Source of the DNA: an uncultured Altererythrobacter sp.
GTDB lineage: Bacteria; Pseudomonadota; Alphaproteobacteria; Sphingomonadales; Sphingomonadaceae
Length of the DNA stretch: 13,430 nt
Direction of reading: 5' to 3'
Assembly (NCBI GenBank): GCA_946885545.1
Contig: CAMPGP010000032.1
Coordinates: 1 to 13,430 of the forward strand
The translations under genes and the position numbers were made by a program. Under the pieces are notes generated by a model. The model did not search any database and was not told where the DNA came from. It worked only from the letters and a program-made list of their open reading frames with translations. Shown here in pieces: positions 5,587 through 13,430 of this stretch. The number at the start of each line of letters is the position of its first letter. Positions within the stretch are counted from its first letter, which is position 1.

Positions 5587-8031
5587 ATGCTCCCCGCTTC
5601 GCCGAACGTCCCGCAAGCCCGATCGACCCGCTTGCCCAAGGGATGCTGGGCTACCGGCGCTAGCGGGATCGCCCTGCTGCTCGCCGTTTCCGGCACGCCG
5701 GCGTTGGCCCAGGACGGAGATGCCGCCCTCGACCCTCAGACGAGCGAGCCGGCGCCGATCGGGCCGGAAGCGGATGCTCCGGCAGCAAGCGCGCGGCAAT
5801 CGGCCGACCCGCAGGACGGCGAACCGCAGGACCCCGAACCGCAAGACGAGGAATCGCGCGACCTCCTCACCACTCCCCTGCCGCCGCTCGATCCTGAGGG
5901 AACCCCGGCTGCACCTGCGAGCGAAGACGAGATCGCATTCGAAGCGAACACGCTATCCTACGATTCCAACGGCGAGACGATCACCGCCACCGGCAATGTC
6001 GTGTTGCGCAGCACCGACCGCTCGGTACGCGCCGACCAGGTCACCTGGAACCGCGCCACCGGAGCGATCGTGGGCAGCGGCAACGTCCGCTTCGTCGATG
6101 AAGAGGGCAACCAGCTCTACACCGACCGGATCGAACTGACCGAAGAGTTCGAGGCCGGGGCGATGGAGAACCTGCTGCTCGCATTGCGCGAAGGCGGGCG
6201 CCTGGCAGCCCGCGCCGGCGAGCGCGGCGAGGACGGGACGATCATTCTCACGACCGCAGCCTATACCGCCTGCGCGGTGTCCGACGCCGCGGGCTGTCCG
6301 AAGGATCCGAGCTGGCGGATCACCGCCGACCGGGTCGTCTACGATCCGGGCGACAACAGGGTGCGGTTTACCGGGGCCTACCTCGAAATCTTCGGCATCC
6401 GGCTGGTCCCCCTGCCCGGCCTCGCGGTGCGCACCGACGGGCGTGCCGTTTCGGGCTTTCTCGTGCCGGATCTGCGCGTATCCGAATCGAACGGGGTCGA
6501 GATTAGCGGCAGCTATTTCTGGCGTTTGGCCCAGAACAAGGATCTCACGCTCGGCGCCCATGTCTTCACCGAGGCGCCGCCGATGGCTTCGGCGCAATGG
6601 CGCCACCTGACCGACAAGGGCGCCTACCAGATCACCGGCTACGCCACGCAAAGCAGCCGCATCTCCGACATCACCGGCGCCGCAATCGAAGAGAGCGATC
6701 CGCGCGGCTACTTGTTCGCCAACGGCAAGTTCCAGTTCGATCCGCACTGGAGCTTCACCGGTTCGATCCGCCTCGCGAGCGACCGCACTTTCCTGCGCCG
6801 CTACGACATCAGCCGCGACGATCGTCTGCGCTCGACCTTCGACCTCGCGCGGATGGACGACGATTCCAATCTCTCGATCGCCGGCTGGGCGACGCAGACG
6901 CTGAGGATCGGCGTGCCGCAGGGACAGGTTCCGGTCGCGCTACCGGCGATCGACTATCGCCACCGGTTCGATGCTCCGCTGGGAATCGGTGGCAAGCTAG
7001 AGCTCCAACTCAACTCGCTCAACATCATGCGAAACGAAGGGCAGGACATCCAGCGCGCCTTCGCTTCGGCCAAGTGGGACCTGCGGCGCATCACTCCTCT
7101 CGGACAGATGGTGACGCTGACCGGCCTCGTGCGCGGCGACGTCTATCACAGCGACGAGAACGGGTTGACCGAGACGGCAATCTATCGCGGCAATCCCGGG
7201 TGGGAAACGCGCGGCATCGCGGTCGCTGCGGTGGATGTGGAATGGCCCTTCGCGGGCGAGGCGTTCGGGGGCACGCAGGTATTCACCCCGCGGGTTCAGT
7301 TCGCCGCCAGCCCGTCGATCCGCAACCTCGCAGTGCCGAACGAGGATTCGCGCGCGTTCGACCTGGAGGATTCCAACCTCTTCGCATTGAACCGTTTCCC
7401 GGGTTACGACCGGGTGGAAGACGGCGCGCGGGTGACTTACGGGTTCGATTGGGAGCTGCAGATCCCCGACTGGCGTATCCGCACCACCATCGGACAGTCG
7501 TACCGGTTCGACAAGGATCCCGCCGTGTTCATCGACGGAACCGGCCTCAGCGAACGCGTGTCCGATTTCGTCGGGCGCACCGAGGTACGCTATCGCGACT
7601 TCGTGAAGTTCACGCATCGCTTCCGGCTCGACAAGGACAACTTGGCGGTACGCCGCAACGAACTCGACGCGACCGTCGGCAGCAAGCGGACCTACGCCGA
7701 GATCGGCTACTTGCGGCTTGACCGCGACATCGCGGCCGGGATCGAGGACCTGCAGGACCGCGAGGAGCTGCGCGCCGCGACCCGCATCGCCTTCGCGCGC
7801 TACTGGTCGGTGTTCGGCGCGGGCGTCTTCAACCTGACCAACCGCAACGAGGACCCGACTTTCGCCGCCGACGGCTTCGATCCCATCCGCACCCGCCTCG
7901 GCGTAGCCTACGAGGACGACTGTCTCGAATTCGGGCTGACATGGCGGCGCGATTATACCGACACCGGCGATGCCCAGCGCGGCGACACCTTTCAGGTCTA
8001 TTTCGCATTGCGGAACCTCGGGTTCCGCTGA
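5587..8031 (+). CDS. lptD: LPS-assembly protein LptD
   Basis: Outer-membrane beta-barrel that, with LptE, inserts lipopolysaccharide into the outer leaflet. The 814-residue protein has a signal peptide ending ALA at 39-41. A Pro/Glu/Asp/Gln-rich linker follows (about 42-115), then an OstA/LptA-like beta-jellyroll (about 118-200, LSYDSNGETITATGNVVLR) and the long barrel domain to the C-terminus. Only three cysteines remain in the mature protein (C229, C237, C779), against four in E. coli, where two disulfides join plug and barrel. The end, YFALRNLGFR, fits a last barrel strand. ATG at 5587 is chosen for the AGG six bases upstream and the complete signal peptide; ATG at 5545 and TTG at 5518 are in frame but give odd extensions. 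surA follows after 169 bases. Confidence 0.94.
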   Translation: MLPASPNVPQARSTRLPKGCWATGASGIALLLAVSGTPALAQDGDAALDPQTSEPAPIGPEADAPAASARQSADPQDGEPQDPEPQDEESRDLLTTPLPPLDPEGTPAAPASEDEIAFEANTLSYDSNGETITATGNVVLRSTDRSVRADQVTWNRATGAIVGSGNVRFVDEEGNQLYTDRIELTEEFEAGAMENLLLALREGGRLAARAGERGEDGTIILTTAAYTACAVSDAAGCPKDPSWRITADRVVYDPGDNRVRFTGAYLEIFGIRLVPLPGLAVRTDGRAVSGFLVPDLRVSESNGVEISGSYFWRLAQNKDLTLGAHVFTEAPPMASAQWRHLTDKGAYQITGYATQSSRISDITGAAIEESDPRGYLFANGKFQFDPHWSFTGSIRLASDRTFLRRYDISRDDRLRSTFDLARMDDDSNLSIAGWATQTLRIGVPQGQVPVALPAIDYRHRFDAPLGIGGKLELQLNSLNIMRNEGQDIQRAFASAKWDLRRITPLGQMVTLTGLVRGDVYHSDENGLTETAIYRGNPGWETRGIAVAAVDVEWPFAGEAFGGTQVFTPRVQFAASPSIRNLAVPNEDSRAFDLEDSNLFALNRFPGYDRVEDGARVTYGFDWELQIPDWRIRTTIGQSYRFDKDPAVFIDGTGLSERVSDFVGRTEVRYRDFVKFTHRFRLDKDNLAVRRNELDATVGSKRTYAEIGYLRLDRDIAAGIEDLQDREELRAATRIAFARYWSVFGAGVFNLTNRNEDPTFAADGFDPIRTRLGVAYEDDCLEFGLTWRRDYTDTGDAQRGDTFQVYFALRNLGFR

Positions 8032-8051
8032 TCCGGGCCGCCCTCTCGGCG

Positions 8052-8080
8052 CGGGATGCCGTGCTCTGCGAGCCATCCCG
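8052..8080 (+). terminator. strong hairpin after lptD
   Basis: CGGGATG (8052-8058) pairs with CATCCCG (8074-8080), and GCTC (8063-8066) with GAGC (8070-8073) continues the stem around a TGC loop. Four bases (CCGT) bulge on the 5' side. It begins 21 bases after the lptD stop. No U-tract follows, so termination may be incomplete; a processing or attenuation role is also possible. Confidence 0.45.
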
Positions 8081-8081
8081 A

Positions 8082-8110
8082 TTGGCAGCGGCCCGCAAGT
8101 GCGCTATCCG
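8082..8110 (+). promoter_or_regulatory. candidate sigma-70 promoter for surA
   Basis: TTGGCA (8082-8087) matches five of six bases of the -35 consensus. After a 17-base spacer comes TATCCG (8105-8110), a weak -10 with three of six. It lies directly after the lptD hairpin and about 90 bases before the surA start, where an independent surA-pdxA promoter would be expected. The -10 is poor, so this is tentative. Confidence 0.35.
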
Positions 8111-8165
8111 CGCCCCACTCAGCTAGGGTTAAGCCGTTGGTGCCCAAATGGCCGGATGAATTGCA

Positions 8166-8183
8166 GGCGTTCCGTCGAACGCC
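8166..8183 (+). promoter_or_regulatory. tetraloop hairpin before the surA start
   Basis: GGCGTTC (8166-8172) and GAACGCC (8177-8183) form a perfect 7-bp stem with a CGTC loop, ending 17 bases before the GTG at 8201 and just before its weak GGGG ribosome-binding site. It may shape ribosome access. If surA instead starts at ATG 8156 this stretch is coding. Confidence 0.4.
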
Positions 8184-8200
8184 GTGAATGGGGTTTGCAC

Positions 8201-9535
8201 GTGATCGAATTCAGGTTTTCCAAACTGCTGGCGGGCGTGGCCGCAGCCAGTCTCGCGGTCGGCCCGGTCGCGCTCCAGGCGCAGACCGCCTCCGAAAGCA
8301 CGCTCGACATTCCCGCGGATGCGCAGTTGATCGGAAGGGCCGATCCCAACGTCCGCACCGCGTCCGCAGTGGTGAACGGCGCGGTGATTACCGGAACCGA
8401 CATCGACCAGCGCCTCGCGCTGCTGACGGCAACGAGCGAGAACCAGCTTTCGCCGCAGCAGATGCAGGCGGCCCGCATGCAGGTGTTCCGCAATCTGATC
8501 GACGAGACGCTGCAGATCCAGGCAGCCGCGGCGCAGGAAATGGCTGTGACCGATGCCGACGTAGAAGCGCAGTTCGCGCAAGTTGCCCAGCGCAACGGAC
8601 AGGATGTCGCAGCGATGAGCGCCGCCCTGACGGCGATGGGATCCTCGGCCGAATCGCTCAAGCGCCAGATTCGCGGCGAGATCGCTTGGCAGCGCCTGCT
8701 CGGTCGTAACGTGGCCCCGTTCATCAATGTGTCGCGCGAGGAAGTGAGCGAAGTGCTCGCTCGCATGGAAGCCGACCGCGGGACCGAAGAATACAGGCTT
8801 GGCGAGATATTCCTCACCGCGACTGCGGAGAATCGCGAGGAAGTGTCGCAAAACGCCAACCAGATCGTTGAGCAATTGCGGCAGGGTGGCAGCTTCGCAG
8901 CGTACGCGCGGCAGTTTTCCGAAGCTTCGACCGCCGCGCTCGGCGGCGATCTCGGCTTCGTGCGCCTCCAGACGCTTCCGAACGAAATGGCGGAAGTCGC
9001 ACGCGGCATGCAGACCGGCCAGCTGGCGGGTCCGTTCGAAATTCCGGGTGGTTTCGAAATCCTCTATCTGATCGACAAGCGACAGGTCGCGATGGCCGAT
9101 CCGCGCAACGCCGTGCTCGACCTCAAGCAGATTTCGATCGGGTTTGAACCCGGGACGACCGAAGCGCAGGCCAGCACCCGGCTCGAAGCCTTCACGGCGG
9201 GCCTCGCGGGGATGCGCGGTTGCGGCGATGCCGAGCGGGTCGCTTCCGAGGTCGGCGGCGAAGTCGTGTCGAACGCGGGCATGCGCGTGGCGCAGCTGCC
9301 GCAGCAGCTCCAGTCCAAGATCCTCGAACTCCAGGTCGGACAGGCGACACCGCCGTTCGGCTCGCTCGAAGACGGTGTTCGGGTTCTGCTCCTGTGCGGT
9401 CGCGACGATCCGCAGGAACAGGGCGGGCCCGATTTCGACCAGGTGATGGACCGCATCGAAGGCGACCGGATCGAAAAGCGCGCCCAGAGCTATCTGCGCG
9501 ACCTGCGGAACGACGCCTACATCGAGTACAACTGA
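8201..9535 (+). CDS. surA: periplasmic chaperone / peptidyl-prolyl isomerase SurA
   Basis: Periplasmic chaperone escorting unfolded outer-membrane proteins, LptD among them in E. coli, to the BAM complex. The 444-residue protein (E. coli 428) has a signal peptide (KLLAGVAAASLAVGPVALQA, ending near residue 27). A SurA N-terminal chaperone region follows (about 45-195), then one clear parvulin domain (about 197-295, with GGSFAAYARQFSEASTAALG and GGDLGFV). A degenerate second parvulin-like region (about 300-405) carries C341 and C399, and the protein ends in a helix. GTG at 8201 gives a clean signal peptide and has GGGG seven bases upstream. ATG at 8156 is in frame but would put 15 extra residues before it. 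The stop codon overlaps the pdxA start, so the two are coupled. Confidence 0.93.
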   Translation: MIEFRFSKLLAGVAAASLAVGPVALQAQTASESTLDIPADAQLIGRADPNVRTASAVVNGAVITGTDIDQRLALLTATSENQLSPQQMQAARMQVFRNLIDETLQIQAAAAQEMAVTDADVEAQFAQVAQRNGQDVAAMSAALTAMGSSAESLKRQIRGEIAWQRLLGRNVAPFINVSREEVSEVLARMEADRGTEEYRLGEIFLTATAENREEVSQNANQIVEQLRQGGSFAAYARQFSEASTAALGGDLGFVRLQTLPNEMAEVARGMQTGQLAGPFEIPGGFEILYLIDKRQVAMADPRNAVLDLKQISIGFEPGTTEAQASTRLEAFTAGLAGMRGCGDAERVASEVGGEVVSNAGMRVAQLPQQLQSKILELQVGQATPPFGSLEDGVRVLLLCGRDDPQEQGGPDFDQVMDRIEGDRIEKRAQSYLRDLRNDAYIEYN

Positions 9536-10539
9536 CGCGCCCGCTCGCCCTTTCTCTGGGCGATCCGGCGGGAATCGGCCCGGAGCTGATCGCCGAGGCG
9601 TGGGCGCGGCGCGAGCGCGAGCGCTTTCCGGTGTTCGTCGCGGTCGAGGGCGCACAGTTGCTTTCGGACGCCGCACGATCGCGTGACATCGTGCTACCGG
9701 TCGAGCGCATTTCGGATCTTCGCGAAGCGGCGGAGGTATTCCACCGAGCGCTGCCGGTAATCGGATCGCTCGACGGTGAATGGACCCCTGGCGAGCCTTC
9801 GCGTAAAGGCGCTGAACTCGCGCTCGCCTCGCTTGCGGAGGCGGCGCATCTCGCGACCACGCACGATGCTGCCGCACTGGTGACGGGGCCGATCGCCAAG
9901 TCGCGGCTCGCGCAGGTCGGGTTCGACCATCCGGGCCAGACCGAATTCGTGGCCGATGCGTGCGGAATTCCGGCGGACGACGCGGTAATGATGCTCGCCG
10001 GCCCTCGATTGCGCACGGTGCCGCTCACCGTTCATGTCGCCTTGGCCGAGGTGCCGCGAATATTGACGGCCGAATTGATCGTGCGCCGCGCGCGCATTCT
10101 CGCCGCCGCGCTCGAGCGCGACTTCGGAATTTCGCAGCCGCGCCTCGCCGTGGCCGGCCTCAATCCGCATGCGGGCGAAGATGGACGCTTCGGTAGCGAA
10201 GAAACGATTGCGATCGCGCCCGCCATCGCCGCCCTGCGCGAGGAAGGGATCGACGCCAGCGGCCCGCACCCGGCCGACGCGCTGTTCACGCCGCGTGCCC
10301 GCGAACGCTACGACGCGGCGGTGTGCATGTATCACGACCAAGCCCTGATTCCGCTGAAGGCGCTCGACTTCGACGAGGGGGTCAACGTCACACTCGGGCT
10401 GCCGATCGTGCGGACTAGCCCCGATCACGGGACAGCATTCGATATCGCAGGCAAGGGCCTGGCCGATCCCGGAGCTACGATCGCCGCCATTCGCATGGCG
10501 GGCGAATGCGCTGCACACAGGGCGCGCCACCGGCTGTAA
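9532..10539 (+). CDS. pdxA: 4-hydroxythreonine-4-phosphate dehydrogenase
   Basis: NAD-dependent enzyme of the DXP-dependent pyridoxal phosphate pathway. It oxidises 4-phosphohydroxy-L-threonine to an unstable ketone that decarboxylates, feeding PdxJ. The protein is 335 residues (E. coli 329). It starts [17 protein letters not shown], the family's N-terminal signature. Metal ligands H168, H213 (NPHAGE) and H268 (YHDQ) and substrate residues K276, N285 and R294 are present. At position 136 the substrate-contacting histidine of E. coli (GHTE) is glutamine (GQTE). The signature starts directly after a CTG at 9532, which overlaps the surA stop as CTGA. No ATG, GTG or TTG is in a sensible place: the next candidates downstream delete the signature. 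CTG initiation coupled to surA is therefore proposed, with a GAG five bases upstream. Confidence 0.93.
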   Translation: MTRPLALSLGDPAGIGPELIAEAWARRERERFPVFVAVEGAQLLSDAARSRDIVLPVERISDLREAAEVFHRALPVIGSLDGEWTPGEPSRKGAELALASLAEAAHLATTHDAAALVTGPIAKSRLAQVGFDHPGQTEFVADACGIPADDAVMMLAGPRLRTVPLTVHVALAEVPRILTAELIVRRARILAAALERDFGISQPRLAVAGLNPHAGEDGRFGSEETIAIAPAIAALREEGIDASGPHPADALFTPRARERYDAAVCMYHDQALIPLKALDFDEGVNVTLGLPIVRTSPDHGTAFDIAGKGLADPGATIAAIRMAGECAAHRARHRL

Positions 10540-10585
10540 CGCCGCGCGGGCCGCAACGGGCAAAGCCGATCTGGCAGACGAGCAT

Positions 10586-10624
10586 CCGGTCCATGGATTG
10601 CTTCGCTTCGGTCGCAATGACCGG
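10586..10624. repeat. REP-like dispersed palindromic repeat
   Basis: CCGGTC (10586-10591) pairs with GACCGG (10619-10624), and ATTGC (10597-10601) with GCAAT (10614-10618), giving a bulged hairpin around TTCGCTTCGGTC. The core GGATTGCTTCGCTTCGGTCG resembles a palindrome dispersed in many proteobacterial genomes (GGATTGCTTCG... CGCAATGAC). Only one copy lies in this window, so the dispersed nature rests on recollection. It fills the pdxA-rsmA gap up to the rsmA ribosome-binding site. Confidence 0.55.
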
Positions 10625-10636
10625 CTAAGGGGAGGC

Positions 10637-11467
10637 ATGAATCCCGAACTCCCCCCTCTGCGCGACGTCATCGCCCGCCACGGCCTTTCCGCCTCGAAGG
10701 CACTGGGTCAGAACTTCCTGTTCGACGCGCATTTGCTCGACCGGATCGCGGCGATTCCGGGCGATCTGCGGGACAAGGCGGTGCTTGAAATCGGACCCGG
10801 CCCAGGCGGCTTGACCCGCGCGCTGCTCAAGGCCGGGGCCCGGGTGACCGCGATCGAGATGGACCGGCGCTGCCTGCCCGCTCTTGCCGAACTCGAAGCC
10901 GCTTACCCCGGGCGGCTGCGCGTGATCGAGGGCGACGCCATGAAACTCGACCACGACGGCACCATGAGCGAGGAATATGCGGTGGTTGCCAACCTGCCCT
11001 ACAACGTAGGCACCGCGCTGTTCGTTCGGTGGCTATCGCGAGAAGCGTGGCCACCGCGCTGGACCAGTCTGACGTTGATGTTCCAGCAAGAAGTGGCGCA
11101 GCGCATCGCAGCCCAACCGGGGACGGGCGCCTACGGCCGACTTGCGGTACTGGCGCAATGGCGCAGCTGCGCGAAATTAGCGATGAAGGTGCATCGCAGC
11201 GCATTCACGCCGCCGCCCAAGGTCATGAGCGCAGTGGTCCACGTCCAGCCGGGCGCCATGCCCGAGGGGCTTTCGGCACGAACGCTAGAGCGTCTGACGG
11301 AGGCGGCGTTCGGTCAGCGCCGCAAGATGCTGCGGCAAAGCCTGAAGGGCCTGCACGGCGCGCTCGATGCGCTCGATCTGGTCGGGATCGATCCACAGAG
11401 ACGCGCAGAGACGTTGGGCGTGGAGGAATTCGTCGCCGTCGCGCGCGCCATCGACGCGGCGCGATAG
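10637..11467 (+). CDS. rsmA: 16S rRNA dimethyladenosine transferase RsmA (KsgA)
   Basis: Dimethylates two adjacent adenosines in the 3'-terminal hairpin of 16S rRNA (A1518/A1519 in E. coli) using S-adenosylmethionine, a late check in 30S assembly. The protein is 276 residues, of usual length. Motifs in order are [10 protein letters not shown] (21-30), the SAM loop [12 protein letters not shown] (49-60), acidic E74 (AIEMD), GDA (99-101) and the catalytic NLPY (119-122). Later come [20 protein letters not shown] and [16 protein letters not shown] at 10637 has AAGGGGAGG just upstream. It is the last gene of the rightward block and ends eight bases before the stop of the converging pyrC' gene. 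Call is very secure. Confidence 0.96.
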   Translation: MNPELPPLRDVIARHGLSASKALGQNFLFDAHLLDRIAAIPGDLRDKAVLEIGPGPGGLTRALLKAGARVTAIEMDRRCLPALAELEAAYPGRLRVIEGDAMKLDHDGTMSEEYAVVANLPYNVGTALFVRWLSREAWPPRWTSLTLMFQQEVAQRIAAQPGTGAYGRLAVLAQWRSCAKLAMKVHRSAFTPPPKVMSAVVHVQPGAMPEGLSARTLERLTEAAFGQRRKMLRQSLKGLHGALDALDLVGIDPQRRAETLGVEEFVAVARAIDAAR

Positions 11468-11475
11468 CGGCCGAG

Positions 11476-12702
11476 CTAAAGGACGATCCCGCCCTTGATC
11501 AGCGACAATACGCGGCCCTGGGCGGGCTGGCCGTCGAACGGCGTGTTTCCGGCAGTCGCTTCCATCTTGCGGCTATCCACGATCCACGGCTTTTCGGGAT
11601 CGACCACGACGACGTCCGCCTCCCAGCCGTCGCGCAACTCGCCGGCCTCGACGCCCAGCAGACGCGCCGGCGCAGCCGCGAGCAGATCGAAGGCGCGCGG
11701 CAGGTCGATCGCGCCGTCGCGCACCAGCGTGAGCGTCATCGCGAGCAGCGTGTCGGCACCCGCCATGCCCGGCTCCGCATCGGCGAAAGGAAGGCGCTTG
11801 TCCTCCGGCCCGCGCGGGTCGTGACCGCTCGCGATGACGTCGATCGTGCCGTCGGCGATCGCCTCGACCACTGCTTGGCGGTCGTCTTCGCAGCGCAGCG
11901 GCGGCGAAAGGCGAGCGAACGTCGGGAAATCCACCGTCGCGAGATCGGACAGCATGAAATGCGCCGGAGTGACCCCGGCGGTTACGGTCACGCCGCGCGC
12001 CTTGGCTGCCCGCACCAACGCGAGCGCGGCGCGGGTGGTGACCTGACGCAAGTGAAGCCGCGCACCGCTCATTTCGGCGAGCGCTAGATCACGCGCGACC
12101 GCCAGCGCTTCGGCCTCGGCAGGTGCGCTCGGCAGGCCCAGCCGGGTGGCGATCTCACCGGCGGTTGCCGCCGCCGAGCCCGCCAGTGCGCCATCCTCCG
12201 CATGCGAAACGACGACCAGGTCGAGCATCGCCGCATATTGCAACAGCCGCAGCATCACTCCCGAATCGGCGATCCAGCGTCGTCCGGTCGCGACACCGCG
12301 CGCGCCGGCATCCTTCATCAGCGCGATCTCGGCGAGTTCGCGCCCTTCCAGTCCGCGCGTCGCACCGGCGAGCGGATGGACCCAGAAATCGGGCTTACCG
12401 CTCTTGGCGATGTAGGAAATCCGGCTCGGCAGATCGAGCGGAGGCCTCTGGTCGGGCATCAGCGCGGCGCGGGCGATGCCGCCGTAGTGGAACGCGGGCT
12501 TGTCCACCGCGAAGACACCGAAATCGACCAGCGCGGGAGCGATCAGTTTCCCCTTCGCCGACAGTGTGTCGTCGCCTTCGTGCGGCACGATTTCGCCGAT
12601 CTGGGCGATGCGGCCATCGACCAGCCGAACGGCGCCGTCGACAAGGCCTCGCGGCGTGACGAGACGGCCGTCCGTGACGACGAGCGGGCGCGACTGCCTC
12701 AT
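11476..12702 (-). CDS. pyrC: dihydroorotase-like protein PyrC' (predicted inactive ATCase partner)
   Basis: A 408-residue amidohydrolase-fold protein related to dihydroorotase but without its metal site. The position of the DxHxH motif reads DFGVF (60-64), following LIAPALV, and no HLRExG follows. The usual TDHAPH reads SGHDPR (292-297). One histidine survives (SHAED), while the later metal histidine region reads LHLRQVTT. It is therefore unlikely to hydrolyse or form dihydroorotate. In Pseudomonas an inactive dihydroorotase-like PyrC' is needed to assemble active aspartate carbamoyltransferase with PyrB, and a similar structural role is inferred here. The ATG at 12702 overlaps the pyrB stop as ATGA, giving coupled translation. 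An ATG two codons upstream (12708) is a minor alternative. A functional PyrC must be elsewhere in the genome. Confidence 0.88.
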   Translation of the reverse strand: MRQSRPLVVTDGRLVTPRGLVDGAVRLVDGRIAQIGEIVPHEGDDTLSAKGKLIAPALVDFGVFAVDKPAFHYGGIARAALMPDQRPPLDLPSRISYIAKSGKPDFWVHPLAGATRGLEGRELAEIALMKDAGARGVATGRRWIADSGVMLRLLQYAAMLDLVVVSHAEDGALAGSAAATAGEIATRLGLPSAPAEAEALAVARDLALAEMSGARLHLRQVTTRAALALVRAAKARGVTVTAGVTPAHFMLSDLATVDFPTFARLSPPLRCEDDRQAVVEAIADGTIDVIASGHDPRGPEDKRLPFADAEPGMAGADTLLAMTLTLVRDGAIDLPRAFDLLAAAPARLLGVEAGELRDGWEADVVVVDPEKPWIVDSRKMEATAGNTPFDGQPAQGRVLSLIKGGIVL

Positions 12703-13430
12703 GCCCATTGCCCGTCGTTCCAGCCTGGCACCTGCCGCGCCTTGCGGGTCAGCACGTCGAGGCAGGCCATGCGTACCGCGACGCCCATCTCCACCTGTCG
12801 GGTGATGATCGAGCGGTCGAGCATGTCGGCGACGTCGCTGTCGATCTCGACACCGCGGTTCATCGGGCCGGGATGCATCACCAGCGCATCTGGCGCGCAC
12901 CGATCGAGCCGCTCGCGGGTAAGGCCGTAGAGGTGGTGGTATTCACGCGCCGAGGGAATGAACTGTCCGTTCATGCGCTCGGTCTGAAGCCGGAGCATCA
13001 TCGCCACGTCCGCTCCGTCGAGCGCGGCGTCGAAATCGTGGAACGGCTGCGCGCCCATAGCCTCGACACCGAGCGGCATCAGCGCGGGCGGCGCGCACAG
13101 GCGCACCGAGGCGCCGAGCGCCTGCAGACACAGAATATTCGAGCGCGCCACGCGGCTGTGCAGGATGTCGCCGCAGATCGTCACCGTCAGGCCGGTGAAG
13201 TCTTCGCTCCCCTCCCCAAGATCCTCCAGCGCATGGCGCAGCGCCAGCGCGTCGAGAAGGGCCTGCGTGGGATGCTCGTGCTGACCGTCGCCCGCGTTGA
13301 GCACCGGGCAGTCCACCTTGCTCGCGATCAGGTCGACTGCACCGCTCGATCCGTGGCGGATCACGATTGCGTCGGCGCGCATGGCATTGAGCGTGATCGC
13401 GGTGTCGATCAGCGTCTCGCCCTTCTTCAC
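12699..13430 (-). CDS. pyrB: aspartate carbamoyltransferase catalytic subunit (partial, N-terminus outside window)
   Basis: Catalyses condensation of carbamoyl phosphate with aspartate, the first committed step of pyrimidine synthesis. The window holds the last 243 residues. The open frame runs to the edge, and the first codon (GTG) is internal, since KKGETLIDT is the conserved segment holding the E. coli K84 equivalent. Roughly 80-100 residues, including the carbamoyl-phosphate STRT loop, are missing. Visible landmarks are [15 protein letters not shown] (carbamoyl-phosphate site), the second-domain start [27 protein letters not shown] and [11 protein letters not shown]. It overlaps the following pyrC' by ATGA, an arrangement fitting the non-E. 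coli ATCase class built from PyrB and a dihydroorotase-like subunit rather than PyrI. Call is very secure. Confidence 0.95.
   Translation of the reverse strand: MKKGETLIDTAITLNAMRADAIVIRHGSSGAVDLIASKVDCPVLNAGDGQHEHPTQALLDALALRHALEDLGEGSEDFTGLTVTICGDILHSRVARSNILCLQALGASVRLCAPPALMPLGVEAMGAQPFHDFDAALDGADVAMMLRLQTERMNGQFIPSAREYHHLYGLTRERLDRCAPDALVMHPGPMNRGVEIDSDVADMLDRSIITRQVEMGVAVRMACLDVLTRKARQVPGWNDGQWA

Noticed and set aside
6997..8076. 359-codon open frame on the - strand opposite lptD
   Set aside because: Antisense shadow of lptD; no motif or plausible start context.
8129..9877. Long open frame (582 codons) on the - strand opposite surA/pdxA
   Set aside because: It mirrors the codon structure of the clearly identified surA and pdxA genes. 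No recognisable domain or ribosome-binding site was seen, and long antisense frames are expected at this GC content.
11029..12087. 352-codon + strand frame across the rsmA end and pyrC'
   Set aside because: Arg/Ala-rich shadow of two well-supported genes in other frames.
1..13430. CRISPR arrays, tRNA or rRNA genes, insertion sequences, phage or defence genes
   Set aside because: None seen on either strand. Apart from the unknown lipoprotein, the uncharacterised NTF2-like gene and the unidentifiable 11-residue tail at 2-37, all genes belong to recognised families.

Overview
The window is GC-rich, densely packed bacterial chromosome. It most likely comes from an alphaproteobacterium of the Sphingomonadales (Sphingomonas/Erythrobacter type). 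Evidence for this is the housekeeping order lptD-surA-pdxA-rsmA, the pepA-holC pair, the style of the individual proteins and very short intergenic gaps. The assignment is inferred from gene content and was not confirmed by a search.

Layout. The first 37 bases may be the tail of an upstream gene. A PAPS-type sulfotransferase on the + strand follows (about 80-1246), with an unclear start. Everything from 1174 to 5484 is on the - strand. In transcription order it is pepA (leucyl aminopeptidase), holC (DNA polymerase III chi subunit), a small lipoprotein, ndk (nucleoside diphosphate kinase), an MddA-like membrane methyltransferase and an NTF2/SnoaL-like small protein. The last of these overlaps the sulfotransferase tail-to-tail by 73 bases. 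A 102-base divergent region (5485-5586) separates pepA from the + strand block lptD-surA-pdxA-rsmA (5587-11467), which covers outer-membrane biogenesis, vitamin B6 synthesis and ribosome maturation. From 11476 to the window end the - strand carries a pyrB-pyrC' pair: aspartate carbamoyltransferase, cut by the window edge, and a dihydroorotase-like protein without its metal ligands.

How the genes fit together. LptD (LPS insertion into the outer membrane) and SurA (chaperone for outer-membrane proteins including LptD) form a functional pair. PdxA is translationally coupled to SurA, apparently through a CTG start that shares bases with the surA stop. PyrB and the inactive PyrC' overlap by ATGA, as expected for subunits made in fixed ratio for a Pseudomonas-like ATCase complex.

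Most of the window is ordinary core genome and I see no new defence or mobile system. The points most worth a second look are the two apparent CTG/undefined starts (sulfotransferase, pdxA), the catalytically dead PyrC', a hairpin placed between the mddA Shine-Dalgarno and start codon, nested inverted repeats before ndk, hairpins around lptD/surA, and a dispersed-repeat-like hairpin directly before rsmA.
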